DNA of 64,000 nucleotides from Ignavibacteriales bacterium (GCA_016709155.1 JADJEI010000006.1:1-64000); one strand, 5' to 3'. Positions 36,888 through 46,763 are shown, numbered from the stretch's first letter. Notes: a model not told the origin generated them from the sequence alone. Program-made: numbers and translations.

Positions 36888-37087
36888 CCCCGCAAGGAGG
36901 CGGGGCTGCTCAAGATCTCGCAGGACATTCGACGCAGTGAAATCATGTTCTGCTGCATATCGGAGTAATTGAATTGAACTACTTGTGGCTATGCCATAAT
37001 AGAATTGACCCCGCAAGGAGGCGGGGCTGCTCAAGGTCTCGCAGGACATTCGACAAAATGAAATGAAGACATCCTGCATCAGCGGTA
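36888..37087. repeat. GC-rich elements E7 and E8
   Basis: E7 (36888-36965) has a diverged right end (TGTTCTGCTGCATATCGGA) followed by a variant repeat reading TAATTGAATTGAACTACTTG. E8 (37009-37087) follows. Confidence 0.85.
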
Positions 37088-37260
37088 TAATCGAACTATA
37101 ATAGAATTGAGACTTTTCATCTCGGTAACTATCGGAGTGAACCCGCTTTCGCTTTTAATCGAACTATAATAGAATTGAGACCCTTGATGAGGTAATTGTG
37201 CATACTTTAGGTTTCCTGCTTTTAATCGAACTACCTGTGGCTATGCCATATTAGAATTGA

Positions 37261-37340
37261 CCCCGCAAGGAGGCGGGGCTGCTCCAAGGTCTCGCAGGAC
37301 ATTCGACGCAGTGAAAAGAAGTCATCCTGCAGTAGCGGGA
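37261..37340. repeat. GC-rich element E9 in array 2
   Basis: 80-bp copy with one extra C (GCTCCAAGG). The repeat after it reads GAGCTATATTAG instead of GAACTATAATAG. Confidence 0.85.
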
Positions 37341-37573
37341 TAATCGAGCTATATTAGAATTGAGACTAATCCCCGACTTCATATTCATATTTTATTTTCA
37401 TTTTTAATCGAACTATAATAGAATTGAGACGTGATGAGGCTTCAAGGTATATGTTAGGTAGGAAGCTTTTAATCGAACTATAATAGAATTGAGACTTGTC
37501 ATTGTGGTCAATTAGGAACTTCTGTAATCCTCTTTTAATCGAACTACCTGTGGCTATGCCATAATAGAATTGA

Positions 37574-37652
37574 CCCCGCAAGAAGGCGGGGCTACTCAAG
37601 GTCTCGCAGGACATTCGACGCAGTGAAATGAAGTCATCCTGCATTAGCGGGA
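37574..37652. repeat. GC-rich element E10 in array 2
   Basis: Copy followed by the same altered repeat (GAGCTATATTAG) and the same spacer as after E9, so this is a duplicated block. Confidence 0.85.
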
Positions 37653-38017
37653 TAATCGAGCTATATTAGAATTGAGACTAATCCCCGACTTCATATTCAT
37701 ATTTTATTTTCATTTTTAATCGAACTATAATAGAATTGAGACTATAAAGTGATGTAATTTAGTTCAACATTAGTTGGCTTTTAATCGAACTATAATAGAA
37801 TTGAGACCCCATTATAGGCATCCCATTTATGGAGTTTACTCCGGCTTTTAATCGAACTATAATAGAATTGAGACGCAACTATTGTTGGTGTAAACATAAT
37901 AACTCCTGCTTTTAATCGAACTATAATAGAATTGAGACGCGGTGAGATCTGGATCGTTACTGAAAAGGTGGCGAACTTTTAATCGAACTACCTGTGGCTA
38001 TGCCATATTAGAATTGA

Positions 38018-38139
38018 CCCCGCAAGAAGGCGGGGCTGCTCAAGGTCTCGCAGGACATTCGACGCAGTGGAATGATGTTCTGCTGCATATCGGAATAATT
38101 GAATTGAACTACTTGTGGCTATGCCATAATAGAACTGAA
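38018..38139. repeat. GC-rich element E11 and terminal hairpin repeat of array 2
   Basis: E11 (38018-38094) has the same diverged right end as E7. It is followed by TAATTGAATTGAACTACTTG and TGGCTATGCCATAATAGAAC, which close the array region. Confidence 0.85.
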
Positions 38140-38282
38140 GAAGGAAAAAGCAGAACCCTAACCCGTCCTTCCTCCCGAATACGGGATCTTCGACTTTAGT
38201 AAAGGGAAAGTGCATTGCAAAATGCAGGATTCCCTTCCCTTTGTAAAGGGAAGGGCGAGGGATGGGTTCGAAAGGGACTGAG

Positions 38283-38612
38283 ATGACCAAACACTACAAT
38301 AGAATAGAAATGAAAGCTCGCCGCAGACAACTCCGCACTAATATGACTTACTGCGCGAAACTTGTCTGGATGTATTTGCGGAAAAGACAAATGAGAGAAA
38401 GATTTCTTCGCCAATACTCGGTTGATCATTACGTTATAGATTTCTACTGTCCGGAACTAAAACTTGCAATTGAATTAGATGGAAGCATTCATGATGAACC
38501 TGATCAAAAAGAATATGATATTTACAGGCAAACGTATTTAGAAAAATATGGAATTACATTTTGTAGAATCACAAATGATGAATTGATGAGTAACGCAAAT
38601 ATGGCTTTTTGA
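38283..38612 (+). CDS. DUF559-type (Vsr-like) nuclease
   Basis: ATG 38283 starts MTKHYNRIEMKARRRQLRTN, followed by EAKLVWMYLRKRQ-like AKLVWMYLRKRQMRERFLRQ, then DFYCPELKLAIELDGSIHDE with the catalytic D-E-D, and ITFCRITNDELMSN at the end, the DUF559 pattern. These genes are frequent beside dispersed repeats in Bacteroidota-type genomes. About 109 aa; the normal C-terminal helix appears in another frame from about 38617, so one indel probably truncates it. Confidence 0.8.
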   Translation: MTKHYNRIEMKARRRQLRTNMTYCAKLVWMYLRKRQMRERFLRQYSVDHYVIDFYCPELKLAIELDGSIHDEPDQKEYDIYRQTYLEKYGITFCRITNDELMSNANMAF

Positions 38613-38616
38613 AAAA

Positions 38617-38805
38617 TTGAAAAAAGACAAAATTGTAGAAGAAAGTGTTAAAATGACAACCGAACTTCATCTATCAGACTCAACAGAACCGGATTTAGCG
38701 TACCAAGAAATTCTTTCTTTGCTAAATAAAAAATATCAGATCAATCTTGAAAGCAGTAAAGTTTTAATTGACGATACCCTCTTTCAGGTTGATGGCTATT
38801 CATAA
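38617..38805 (+). CDS. Short frame, probable C-terminal part of the DUF559 gene or separate small protein
   Basis: The frame reads KKDKIVEESVKMTTELHLSD and ends SKVLIDDTLFQVDGYS. Its first residues could continue the DUF559 C-terminal helix after a frameshift near 38605. The remainder has no recognisable domain. It might instead start at ATG 38653. Confidence 0.3.
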   Translation: MKKDKIVEESVKMTTELHLSDSTEPDLAYQEILSLLNKKYQINLESSKVLIDDTLFQVDGYS

Positions 38806-39101
38806 AACCCATTAGTCATTTGTTAAATTTATAGACGCAGCCGCAAACAAAACTCCTTCTTTTCTCCTTCCCTCTCCTTTGGACAGGGGCTGGGAGCCTA
38901 CTCCGCACCGCGAGCATGATGCTCTTTCAAAAACACTTATTTGATTATGTCATTAAACTATTGTGAATTAACTTTCAGACAAATAATTTTAATTTCTTTT
39001 CATCTTATCAAAGAAATCACCGATGTACATAAGATTATCTTTGCAATTATTTTTTATCTTCGATTTCGTCTTCCCCCTTTTGATTGGAATGGTTGTAAGT
39101 A
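38806..39101. other. Intergenic stretch with repeat
   Basis: It holds a CCCTCTCCTTTGGACAGGGG palindromic repeat near 38871-38892. No gene is seen. The upstream region of the histidine kinase gene lies at its right end. Confidence 0.4.
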
Positions 39102-41255
39102 ATGTTTAAGTCAATTCAAACCAAAGTCCTATTTTTTCTTGTATTAATTACCGTTGCATTCCTCCTCGCCGCTTTCTACCAATACGAATCACAAAAATTA
39201 AGTATAAACGAAATCATTTTTCAATCTATCAAAGATGAACGTGCTCGATTTCTTAAATCCTTGTCTATCACCGGGAAAAATCTTGAGGTCTTTGCCTATG
39301 ATTATTCCTACTGGAATGAAATGATTGATTTCTTAAATCAGCCGGATACTGCCTGGGCTTCAATAAATGTTGATGATGTACTCGAAACATTTAACTCTTG
39401 TGCGGTTTGGTTATTTGATTCTCATTTTCACCAGGTTTATTCTGTAAATAACTTGAATGACCACTCACTCAATAACTTGCTTTTAAATCAGCTCGATCTC
39501 GAACCTGAATTAAGTCGTTCCCCTTTTAATCACTTCTTCATTAAGTCAAATTCAGGACTAATTGAGATTCGAACTGCACCTATTCAATTCGAAGACTCTA
39601 GCGGCTCTCGGCTCCTGTTGGTTATCTCATCGTCAGCAAATTGTGGGATAAAAATTTTCTCTCGCAGCTTCTGATTTGAACTCCGGGGAGGTATCCATCT
39701 CGGAAAATGTGGAAGAACTTCTGATCTAGATACCAATTCAACGGATGAATTTACTATAACTGCTTCCGAAAATTTATTGAATCTTTCAGGTGTGCCAATT
39801 GCCCGGTCATTCTAAAATTAATAATCCTCTGGCGAAATTAGCTCATGATTACTTCAGCAAGCACATATTGGAAAGCATTCTTTTCTCTTCTGTCATCTTA
39901 ATCTTCTTAATAGTTTTCTTTTTCTTTTTCATCAATAAACCTTTTAACAAAATCTCTTTAAGTCTTACGACAAATGATCCGGCATTACTCAAATCTCTAA
40001 TTTCCAAAAAGGATGAATTTGGAAATATCGCTGCTCTGCTTATCCAGCATTTCCAATTGCAGGAAAAAATAATTAATGAGATAAATGAAAAACATATTAT
40101 TGAAAAAGCCTGCGCGACAGCGAAGAACTTTATAGATCAATTTTGCTGGCTTCTGAAGATGCTTTATCTTATTAAATTATAAGTTGAATTGTATCTTCGT
40201 AAATAAAAAATTTTCCGATTTATTTAATGTCTCCATTGAAGATTTTGATGAAAATAATTTCTTACTAAAAACTTGACAGACTGACAAACAAACCGCTTAG
40301 TGATTTAATTGACACTGTTGATCTGCCTTCAAAGAAACTTACATTCAAATGCAGGTGGATTCTGTAAATAATGTTTTGCTTGATCTTGATATTGAATGCA
40401 TAGGTATATCTCTGAAAAACAAACCTCTGCTGTTGATCAGAATTACCGACATAACCGAAAAGGTTAAAAGAGAACGAATTAATTGATCATAACCTTCAAT
40501 TACAGCAGGCAGAAAGATTAGCTTCTCTCGGTTTAATGGTTAGTGGTATAGCTCACGAAATAAATAATCCAAACTCTTTCATTTCCTTAAACCTGTCTTA
40601 TATTAAAGATCGCTTCGACGAAATAATGCCTGCTCCTCGACCAGTACCGCTCAGCTAATCCTGATTTTAAAATTGGCAAAATGGACTTTGCTCTTTTCAA
40701 AACCGAATTCGTTACTTTACTTTCTGATTTAAAAGAAGGATCCGATAGAATTACTAAAATAATAAATGAACTTCGGCAATTCGCACGTGGCGACAGTAAA
40801 GCAGACACTGGAAACTTTTCAACCGGTTGATATTTTCAGATATTCAGTCCGAATACTCAATCCATACTTAAACCGGAAAAAAAGCTGCTGTCTCTGAACA
40901 GCTTTTAAATAATTTTACGATCAAATTTGATAAACAAAAACTGATGCAGGTTTTTATTAATTTAACTATAAATTCTGTCGACTCACTCCCCGACAAGGGT
41001 GGCAGCATAATTTATGAGGAACTGATCAATAGTGCCGGGATGAAATCAATCAGGATAATTGACAATGGCTGCGGGATCAGCAAAGATAATCTTAGGTTCG
41101 TATTCGATCCTTTCTTTTCGACAAAACCTTCTGGCAGTGGTACAGGTTTGGGCCTTTCTATATCAAGGAATATTATCGAAAGTGCAAACGGTAATATTCA
41201 AATCGAAAGCGAAATAGATAAGGGTACTATAATTCAAATTAACTTTGAGCAGTAA
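39102..41255 (+). CDS. Sensor histidine kinase (CHASE4-HAMP type), multiply frameshifted
   Basis: This inner-membrane sensor starts MFKSIQTKVLFFLVLITVAF (TM1), then a periplasmic CHASE4-type domain with AYDYSYWNEMIDFLNQPD. TM2 and HAMP are in LESILFSSVILIFLIVFFFF and ISKKDEFGNIAALL. A HisKA with ASLGLMVSGIAHEINNPN (phospho-His) lies at about 40530-40575, and the HATPase has IIDNGCGISKDNLRFVFDPF and GTGLGLSISRNI near the end. Indels near 39650, 39720, 39790, 40150, 40270, 40480, 40640 and 40900 break the frame; all domains remain in order. It is followed 2 bp later by its likely response regulator. Confidence 0.8.
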
Positions 41256-41257
41256 TT

Positions 41258-42610
41258 ATGCAATCTTTTACAATTTTGGTTATAGATGATGAATTATCCT
41301 TTTAAGAACTATAAAAAGAATTTTGATTCAGGAAGGTTTTTCTAATGTCCTCACGGAAACAAATCCGCAAAACGTTCTTAACATTATAAATAATAATAAA
41401 GTTGATTTAATCCTGCTCGATATTTCATTCCCTGATTTCAACGGAATTACTCTTCTCGAAAATATTTTTTTAACCCATCCTCATATCCCTGTAATAATGA
41501 TTACAGCTCACGATTCTTATTCTCTTGCTTTCAAAGCCATACAAATTGGTGCTTATGATTATATCGTTAAACCGCCTGATACAAATCGTTTACTGCTTAC
41601 TATCAAAAGAGCACTTGAACATCGCTTGCTTCTGGTTGAAAAAGAAACTTTTAATTCCGACATTCTTTTACCTGCTGTTCCTGATAATTTTTCGAATATC
41701 ATCTCAAATAATTTAACAGTTTTTAAAATTTTTAGGATGATAGAAGTTTTTGCTCCCACAAATGAAACAATTTTGTTAACCGGTGAAACCGGCACGGGTA
41801 AAGATTTAATTGCAAAAAAAATTCACGATTTATCCCCGCGAGCAAATGGTCCTTTTGTTACCGTAAACATTGCTTCAATTACACCCTCTCTTTTTGAATC
41901 TGAATTATTCGGGCACGAAAAGGGCTCTTTTACCGGCGCTGATAAATTCAGAATTGGTTATTTTGAATCTGCTGATAAGGGGACAATTTTTCTTGATGAA
42001 ATCGGTGAACTTTCTATGGAAATGCAGGGAAAGCTATTACGTGTTATTCAATACAATGAAATATTCAGGGTCGGAAGCACCAGCCCGATCAAACTAAATT
42101 TAAGAATTATTGCCGCTACCAATAAGGATTTGATATCCTCTATTAAATCTAATGATTTCCGTGCTGATCTTTATTACAGGCTTAACCGTGCTTCAATCAA
42201 AATGCCCCCCCTGCGTAATCGCTTACAGGATATTCCTCTTCTTGTTTCTTACTTTATTAGTCTGGCTAATAAAAAATTTGACAAGTCTGTCTCCGGTATA
42301 AATGACGAAATTCTTTTGTTGCTTCAAAGTTATAACTTCCCGGGTAACATTCGTGAATTGGAAAACCTGATCTTCAAGGCTGTGGCTGAAACAAACAACA
42401 ACGAAATGATTTCAACATTAGAACTGCCGCAAACGTTGTTCTCATTTGAAACCAAAAATAACTCTGTGAATTAATTTCTATTGACCAGGCTGTAAGTAAG
42501 CACGTAAAAATATCGTTAATTATTTTAATGGTGACACTACTCGTGCAGCAATTACTCTCGGAGTTAGTGAAAGAACTGTCCAACGCAAACTTAAAAACTT
42601 TAATCCTTAA
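41258..42610 (+). CDS. NtrC-type sigma-54 response regulator, frameshifted
   Basis: The receiver starts MQSFTILVIDDELSF; a stop from an indel at about 41302 is followed by LRTIKRILIQEG and the acceptor VDLILLDISFPDFNG. The AAA+ domain has GETGTGKDLIAKKI, GSFTGA (sigma-54 contact) and FRADLYYRLNRASIKMPPLR. The C-terminal Fis helix-turn-helix ARAITLG-type AAITLGVSERTVQRKLK appears after another indel near 42474. It is expected to act with the kinase just upstream and to activate sigma-54 promoters, possibly for the pilin-like genes downstream (inference). Confidence 0.85.
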
Positions 42611-42773
42611 GTCTGATTTTCCTTCCCTGACAAATTTGTCGTCACATTTGTCTTCCCTCTCCTAATCTTCTGAATTTTTATTCTTTTTTAACTTCTTTAT
42701 AAATTTTTATTGTAGGCATACGATTTGACTATCTCTTCAATAAATATTTTTATCATTAAAAACTCGATCGCTT
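42611..42773. promoter_or_regulatory. Gap upstream of pilin-like genes
   Basis: 163 bp, AT-rich, no gene. I looked for a sigma-54 TGGC-N8-TGC element and did not see a clear one. Confidence 0.3.
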
Positions 42774-43256
42774 ATGTCAGTTCAAACTTTTCTTACAATC
42801 GGTGCTTTAGCTCTATTAGCATTTACCTCATTAAGATTTAATGAAATTGCTCTTGAGAATACAACCGTTGAGGTCGAAAATAAAGTCTATCTCACTGCTT
42901 TTTCTCTTGCTGATGATCTTATCGAAGAAATCAAACAGAAAGCTTTTGACGCCGCTACAGTTAGTTTCCCGACAACAAACCCCAAAAGTCTAACACCATA
43001 TTATAGCCTCGGTCCAAGTTCCACTGAAAAGTACCCCTATTATAATGACGTGGATGACTTTAATAATCTTACTAGAGAAGTTGATGCACCTCACGTCGAA
43101 AATTATTCAGTTTCTTGTAAAGTTTTTTATGTTGATGGTGATAATCCTTCTACCAAGACTAATTACCAGACCTTTTATAAAAAAGTCGAAGTCACAGTCA
43201 GCAGTGAGTATATGCGCGGTGACATTAAATTATCTTTCATTTTTACATTAAAATAA
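42774..43256 (+). CDS. Prepilin-like protein 1
   Basis: This 160-aa protein has an N-terminal hydrophobic helix (MSVQTFLTIGALALLAFTSL RF-type) followed by NEIALENTTVEVENK, typical for minor pseudopilin-like proteins, but the classic G-F/E cleavage motif is not clear. The rest is a globular domain with Tyr-rich turns. It is the first of three small genes (with 43259 and 43805) of similar build, separated by 2 bp or overlapping, so a single operon. Confidence 0.5.
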   Translation: MSVQTFLTIGALALLAFTSLRFNEIALENTTVEVENKVYLTAFSLADDLIEEIKQKAFDAATVSFPTTNPKSLTPYYSLGPSSTEKYPYYNDVDDFNNLTREVDAPHVENYSVSCKVFYVDGDNPSTKTNYQTFYKKVEVTVSSEYMRGDIKLSFIFTLK

Positions 43257-43258
43257 TT

Positions 43259-43805
43259 ATGACTACAATATTAGATATTTTAGGCTCGGTCGTGATTGGC
43301 GGAATTATTCTCTTCTTGATGATAAATTTTAGTGTCTTTCAATCTTCTACGAGTTCAAGCTCTGATGCAAATCTGCAAATTCAGCAAAACGCTAAAACTT
43401 TAGCTGAGATGTTAAGCTATGATCAGAGAAAAATTGGGTATAACTATTCTGCAAATCCTTTAATTACTGCCGAATCCAAAAATTTCTTTTCATGCCGATA
43501 TCGATCGCGATGGCATTGATGATATTGTTACTTATCTTATCTCTGATTCTACACAAGCTGAATTGACGGAAAAATCTAATGACATTTTACTGATGAGGAT
43601 AATAAATGAAGATTCGTCTTCAGGACCAACCTTAGGTCTTATTGATGCAAAGTTTTCATTTTTTGATTCTGTACATGTTATTACTTCTGATTTAGCTAAA
43701 ATAAAATATATTAAAACCGAATTGTGGATCGAATCTATTTATCCTGTTGATAATAAATATCCGTTCACTTATTGGGAAATGACAATTAATCCGAGGAATT
43801 TATAA
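43259..43805 (+). CDS. Prepilin-like protein 2, one frameshift
   Basis: The N-terminal frame MTTILDILGSVVIGGIILFL is a long hydrophobic helix, followed by STSSSSDANLQIQQNAKTLA and LSYDQRKIGYNYS. After an indel near 43485 it continues HADIDRDGIDDIVTYLISDS and ends TYWEMTINPRNL. Features fit PilW/PilV-like minor pilins. Restored length about 182 aa. Confidence 0.5.
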
Positions 43806-44815
43806 TGGGCAAAGGTACACTTATTATCGTTTTGGGGTTTTCTTTAATTACATCTTTCCTTATTATCAGGCTTGATGCTAATTCAAGAGATGGGTTGGAC
43901 GCTACCATCGAACAATTTAAAACTACGGAAGCACGATTAATCGCAAATAGCGGCGTTGAAATTTACCTTGAAAAACTTAGGCGCAATAAATCCCTTTCCG
44001 GTTCTTTCAACAACAACCCTTTGTTCGATGGCACTTTTAACATTTCTATTACCGGTCCCGATTCTGCTTTAATTATTACCTCAGCCGGATACTATGATGA
44101 TAAAATTCATCAGACAATTGTAAATGCTAAACGGGATCCTATTCCTTTCCCTCCTATTCACTCCTCTCTTTACGTTTCTTCTGATAACTTATCATTAAAC
44201 CTAAATGGAAATGTTGAGATTGATGGAAACGACCATAATATTGACGGCACTTCAGGTCCGGGTTCTCCGTTGCCGGGTGTTACTGTCGATGATCCCGTAG
44301 ATAGTGCGTATGTCGTTGATGTCCTCAAACCAAAAATTTCTAAAGAAATAAAAGGAGCAGGCGGCACTCCAAGTGTCAGTACAGTTGATGACAACACTGA
44401 CTGGCTCGAGCTATCTCAAAGTATTATCTTTGCCGCTGATATAACTCTGCCGACTGGAACGTACACTACTGGGACTATCCTTGGTACTTATTCTGAACCA
44501 AAAGTTACTTATGTTACCGGTGATGTTCATTTCTCCGGTACCGCCGAAGGTAGTGGAATTTTGGTCATCAATGGTAACCTCACAATGTCTGGTCAATTTA
44601 CTTATAAGGGTGTCATTATTGTCTATGGGAATTCTACTATCGTTACCAAAATTGTCGGCAACGGTGGCGTTTTTGGTGCAACTATCATCGTTGGTCAGAA
44701 AGCTGATATCCAATCAACCGGGAATTCTTATTTTTATTACAGTAGTCAGGCAATCGAAAACGCTAAAGCTAATTTGAAATCTTCTAAGTTTTCTATTGTT
44801 AACTGGTGGGAGTAA
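43805..44815 (+). CDS. PilX-like protein with beta-helix C-terminal part
   Basis: This 336-aa protein starts with a membrane helix MGKGTLIIVLGFSLITSFLI and TEARLIANSGVEIYLEKLRR, as in PilX-like assembly proteins. The later half, KVTYVTGDVHFSGTAEGSGI and LVINGNLTMSGQFTYKGVII, is a polymer-type beta repeat seen in PilX-associated proteins. It overlaps the previous gene by one base. The trio probably builds a type IV-like surface structure; no secretin or ATPase is in the window. Confidence 0.6.
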   Translation: MGKGTLIIVLGFSLITSFLIIRLDANSRDGLDATIEQFKTTEARLIANSGVEIYLEKLRRNKSLSGSFNNNPLFDGTFNISITGPDSALIITSAGYYDDKIHQTIVNAKRDPIPFPPIHSSLYVSSDNLSLNLNGNVEIDGNDHNIDGTSGPGSPLPGVTVDDPVDSAYVVDVLKPKISKEIKGAGGTPSVSTVDDNTDWLELSQSIIFAADITLPTGTYTTGTILGTYSEPKVTYVTGDVHFSGTAEGSGILVINGNLTMSGQFTYKGVIIVYGNSTIVTKIVGNGGVFGATIIVGQKADIQSTGNSYFYYSSQAIENAKANLKSSKFSIVNWWE

Positions 44816-45032
44816 TTTTTTGTCTCTTTCATTTTAGAATTACTCCCATAATTAATGTTAGTTAATTCTGTAAAATATATTTCGTATTGACTGTCATTCT
44901 CGCTAAAGCGGGAATCTATTTCATATCACTGGATCCCCGTTTCCACGGAAATGACCTTTTGAATTTTTCAGAAGTCTCTGTTAGTTAATTCTTTAAATAA
45001 TTTTTTATTTATTTTTATACTAGCCTATTATC
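44816..45032. repeat. Intergenic region with TCTCGCTAAAGCGGGAA repeat
   Basis: TGTCATTCTCGCTAAAGCGG and GGATCCCCGTTTCCACGG (about 44891-44955) form a known type of dispersed intergenic repeat with two palindromes. No gene. Confidence 0.55.
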
Positions 45033-45818
45033 ATGAAACACATATTTATTTCAATTGCTTTCTTCTGCTCTTTTCTCCTCGGTTGTGATGATGCTTCCTC
45101 CGATTCCTTTCAGAATACCGGTAATTTGAAAATTTTGTTAATTGACTCCCCCGCATCATTCGATTCGGTTATTATTTTTGTTAAGGAAGTCGAGGTTCAT
45201 CATTCCGGAAGCGATAGCATTTCTGGTTGGTCGTCTATTAATTCTAATCCCGCATCTTTTGATCTTATTCAGTTAATCAATGGCGCAAGCGCCGTGTTAG
45301 GCGATTCCTCTTTGCCTCCCGGTGATTACACCCAGATTAGACTAATTCTTAATGATGGAAATTATATTATTGATAACGGAATCAAACACTTTTTAACCAT
45401 TCCAAGCGGTATTCAATCCGGTATCAAATTGAATCACGCTTTTACAATTCAACCCAATACTTTATATGAATTAATTCTCGACTTTGAAGTTGATAAATCC
45501 ATTCATATATCAGGTAATGGTGAATATATTATGAATCCTGTTATCAGAGTTATCCCTTTGATTTTATCCGGTTCAATCTCTGGTCAAGTGATTCCTTTGG
45601 ATGCAGATGCTTCTATCTCTGCAATTATTGGGCTTGATACCGTTGTTACTTACGCAGATTCAAATGGCTTTTTTAAACTAATGGGCTTGCCTCAAGAAAC
45701 ATATTCTGTAGAACTTTCACCCGTTAACCAAGCATATAAAGATACTGTTATTTCCAATGTTGCAGTATTTGTAGATCAAAACACTGACATTGGAACAATC
45801 GTATTACAAAACAATTAA
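45033..45818 (+). CDS. DUF4382-domain lipoprotein
   Basis: This 261-aa protein opens with a lipoprotein signal MKHIFISIAFFCSFLLGC. The DUF4382 part follows: NLKILLIDSPASFDSVIIFV, VEVHHSGSDS, FDLIQLINGASAVLGDSSLP, PPGDYTQIRLIL. The C-terminal about 80 residues (GSISGQVIPLDADASISAII) resemble a carboxypeptidase-regulatory-like beta domain. Function is unknown; the family is exported in many Bacteroidota-type genomes. Confidence 0.8.
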   Translation: MKHIFISIAFFCSFLLGCDDASSDSFQNTGNLKILLIDSPASFDSVIIFVKEVEVHHSGSDSISGWSSINSNPASFDLIQLINGASAVLGDSSLPPGDYTQIRLILNDGNYIIDNGIKHFLTIPSGIQSGIKLNHAFTIQPNTLYELILDFEVDKSIHISGNGEYIMNPVIRVIPLILSGSISGQVIPLDADASISAIIGLDTVVTYADSNGFFKLMGLPQETYSVELSPVNQAYKDTVISNVAVFVDQNTDIGTIVLQNN

Positions 45819-46255
45819 ATAAGGTATATACTATTTTTTTTCATACGATGTATTTGTAGTATCCAAAACAAAATCTCGAATTGATGACCTCATTCAACAA
45901 ACAATTAAACAATATAATCCCCCACCACCAACATCCAATCCCCCATTCCCAAACTCCCCCGCTCTTTCGGAGTGTCAACGCAACTCCCCGCACTAACAGG
46001 ATAATCGAACTATCTGTGACTATGCCATATTAGGATTGAAGAGTAGGTACAGAACTCTATCCCACATATCCACTTATGTAAAGGAGAAGGCGAAGCGCAT
46101 TGCAGAAGGATGTATTCCCTTTCTTATTGCAAAGACGCAGTTTCCATTTGCAGGAGCTAGTGCGATTGAAATGGAAATCTGCGGATTAAAAGGATTGGTA
46201 AAAAGCTAATTCAGCAAAAACAAGCTGAAAGGAAGAAACAAAAAAAAGAGGAAAG
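45819..46255. repeat. Intergenic region with a CRISPR-repeat-like element outside the arrays
   Basis: At about 45997-46041 the sequence reads CCCGCACTAACAGGATAATC, GAACTATCTGTGACTATGCC, ATATTAGGATTGAAGAG. This is the same order as in array 2: element end, GATAATCGAACTA, hairpin TGTGACTATGCCA, then ATTAGAATTGA-like. It lies 8 kb from the array and has no neighbouring repeats or spacers. The rest of the region holds no supported gene. Confidence 0.8.
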
Positions 46256-46582
46256 TCAACGCGAAGACAAACCCAAAAAGCAGTGAACATAGCAAGCGAA
46301 ATCGCCAATTACTTTTCTGTCATTTCCTAAATCAATTCTCCAGCTTGCATCTTCATTATGCTTTAACATTTCGCGGCTAAGAATATTACAGGCATCAATA
46401 AATGCGTTATGCTTTCTGCTTCGTGTATCTTCTAATGCAGCTTTATCTTCATCAGCAGCCAGATACCATTCAACTCTAATTCCGGAATACTCAACAGCAT
46501 AGTTTATTAAATCATTTTTAAGTAAAAATAATTTAGTCTGATTAATTTTTTTAAATATTTTTCTTGCTTGTTCGTAAGACAT
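46256..46582 (-). CDS. Conserved-looking small protein of unknown function, 108 aa
   Basis: The product starts MSYEQARKIFKKINQTKLFL, followed by a compact helical domain with WYLAADEDKAALEDTRSRKH and ending GDFACYVHCFLGLSSR. It starts 4 bp downstream of the 58-aa gene in the same direction. I do not recognise the family; DNA- or phage-related roles cannot be excluded. Confidence 0.45.
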   Translation of the reverse strand: MSYEQARKIFKKINQTKLFLLKNDLINYAVEYSGIRVEWYLAADEDKAALEDTRSRKHNAFIDACNILSREMLKHNEDASWRIDLGNDRKVIGDFACYVHCFLGLSSR

Positions 46583-46586
46583 TTTA

Positions 46587-46763
46587 TTATTTTTTTATGT
46601 AAGCGTTCAGACCAATAACCACAGGTTTGCCATCAATCACACACTCAGTTTTCACGTTACCGTGTGTTGTTGCCACCACTAAAGTTTTTCCAGATGCACT
46701 TGGTGTGGGTTCTTGTAAATCAATGAAGATGATGAGCTTACCATTTTCAATTTTGACTTCCAT
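46587..46763 (-). CDS. Small protein, 58 aa
   Basis: The product is MEVKIENGKLIIFIDLQEPT, PSASGKTLVVATTHGNVKTE, then CVIDGKPVVIGLNAYIKK. It is beta-rich and begins with an MEVKIENGKL pattern common in small regulators. AGGAGAATAAGA lies upstream on this strand. It is coupled to the 108-aa gene. No function assigned. Confidence 0.5.
   Translation of the reverse strand: MEVKIENGKLIIFIDLQEPTPSASGKTLVVATTHGNVKTECVIDGKPVVIGLNAYIKK

Larger units (their letters stand above)
35101..38016 (+). CRISPR. CRISPR array 2, main part
   Basis: About 35 repeats of 30 bp (first half CTTTTAATCGAACTA, second half TAATAGAATTGAGAC) are spaced by 34-38 bp. Canonical copies include 35183, 35532, 35597, 35661, 35895, 36089, 36156, 36220, 36286, 36519, 36583, 36648, 36715, 36779, 37152, 37466, 37778, 37845 and 37909. 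Two copies (35962, 36029) end in AAAC. Nine GC-rich elements (E3-E11) interrupt it. Hairpin-insert variants lie next to elements at 35101, 35352, 36846, 37219, 37532 and 37976. Blocks of spacers are duplicated. No cas genes lie on its far side; it could use the array 1 machinery. Confidence 0.9.

Noticed and set aside
32778..37644. Many open frames on the minus strand with repeated FQFYNSSIKT-type peptides
   Set aside because: They are translations of the CRISPR repeats and spacers and not proteins.
30415..38139. Matches of CRISPR spacers to the phage genes in this window
   Set aside because: I did not find a convincing match by eye; a search would be needed, so no self-targeting claim is made.
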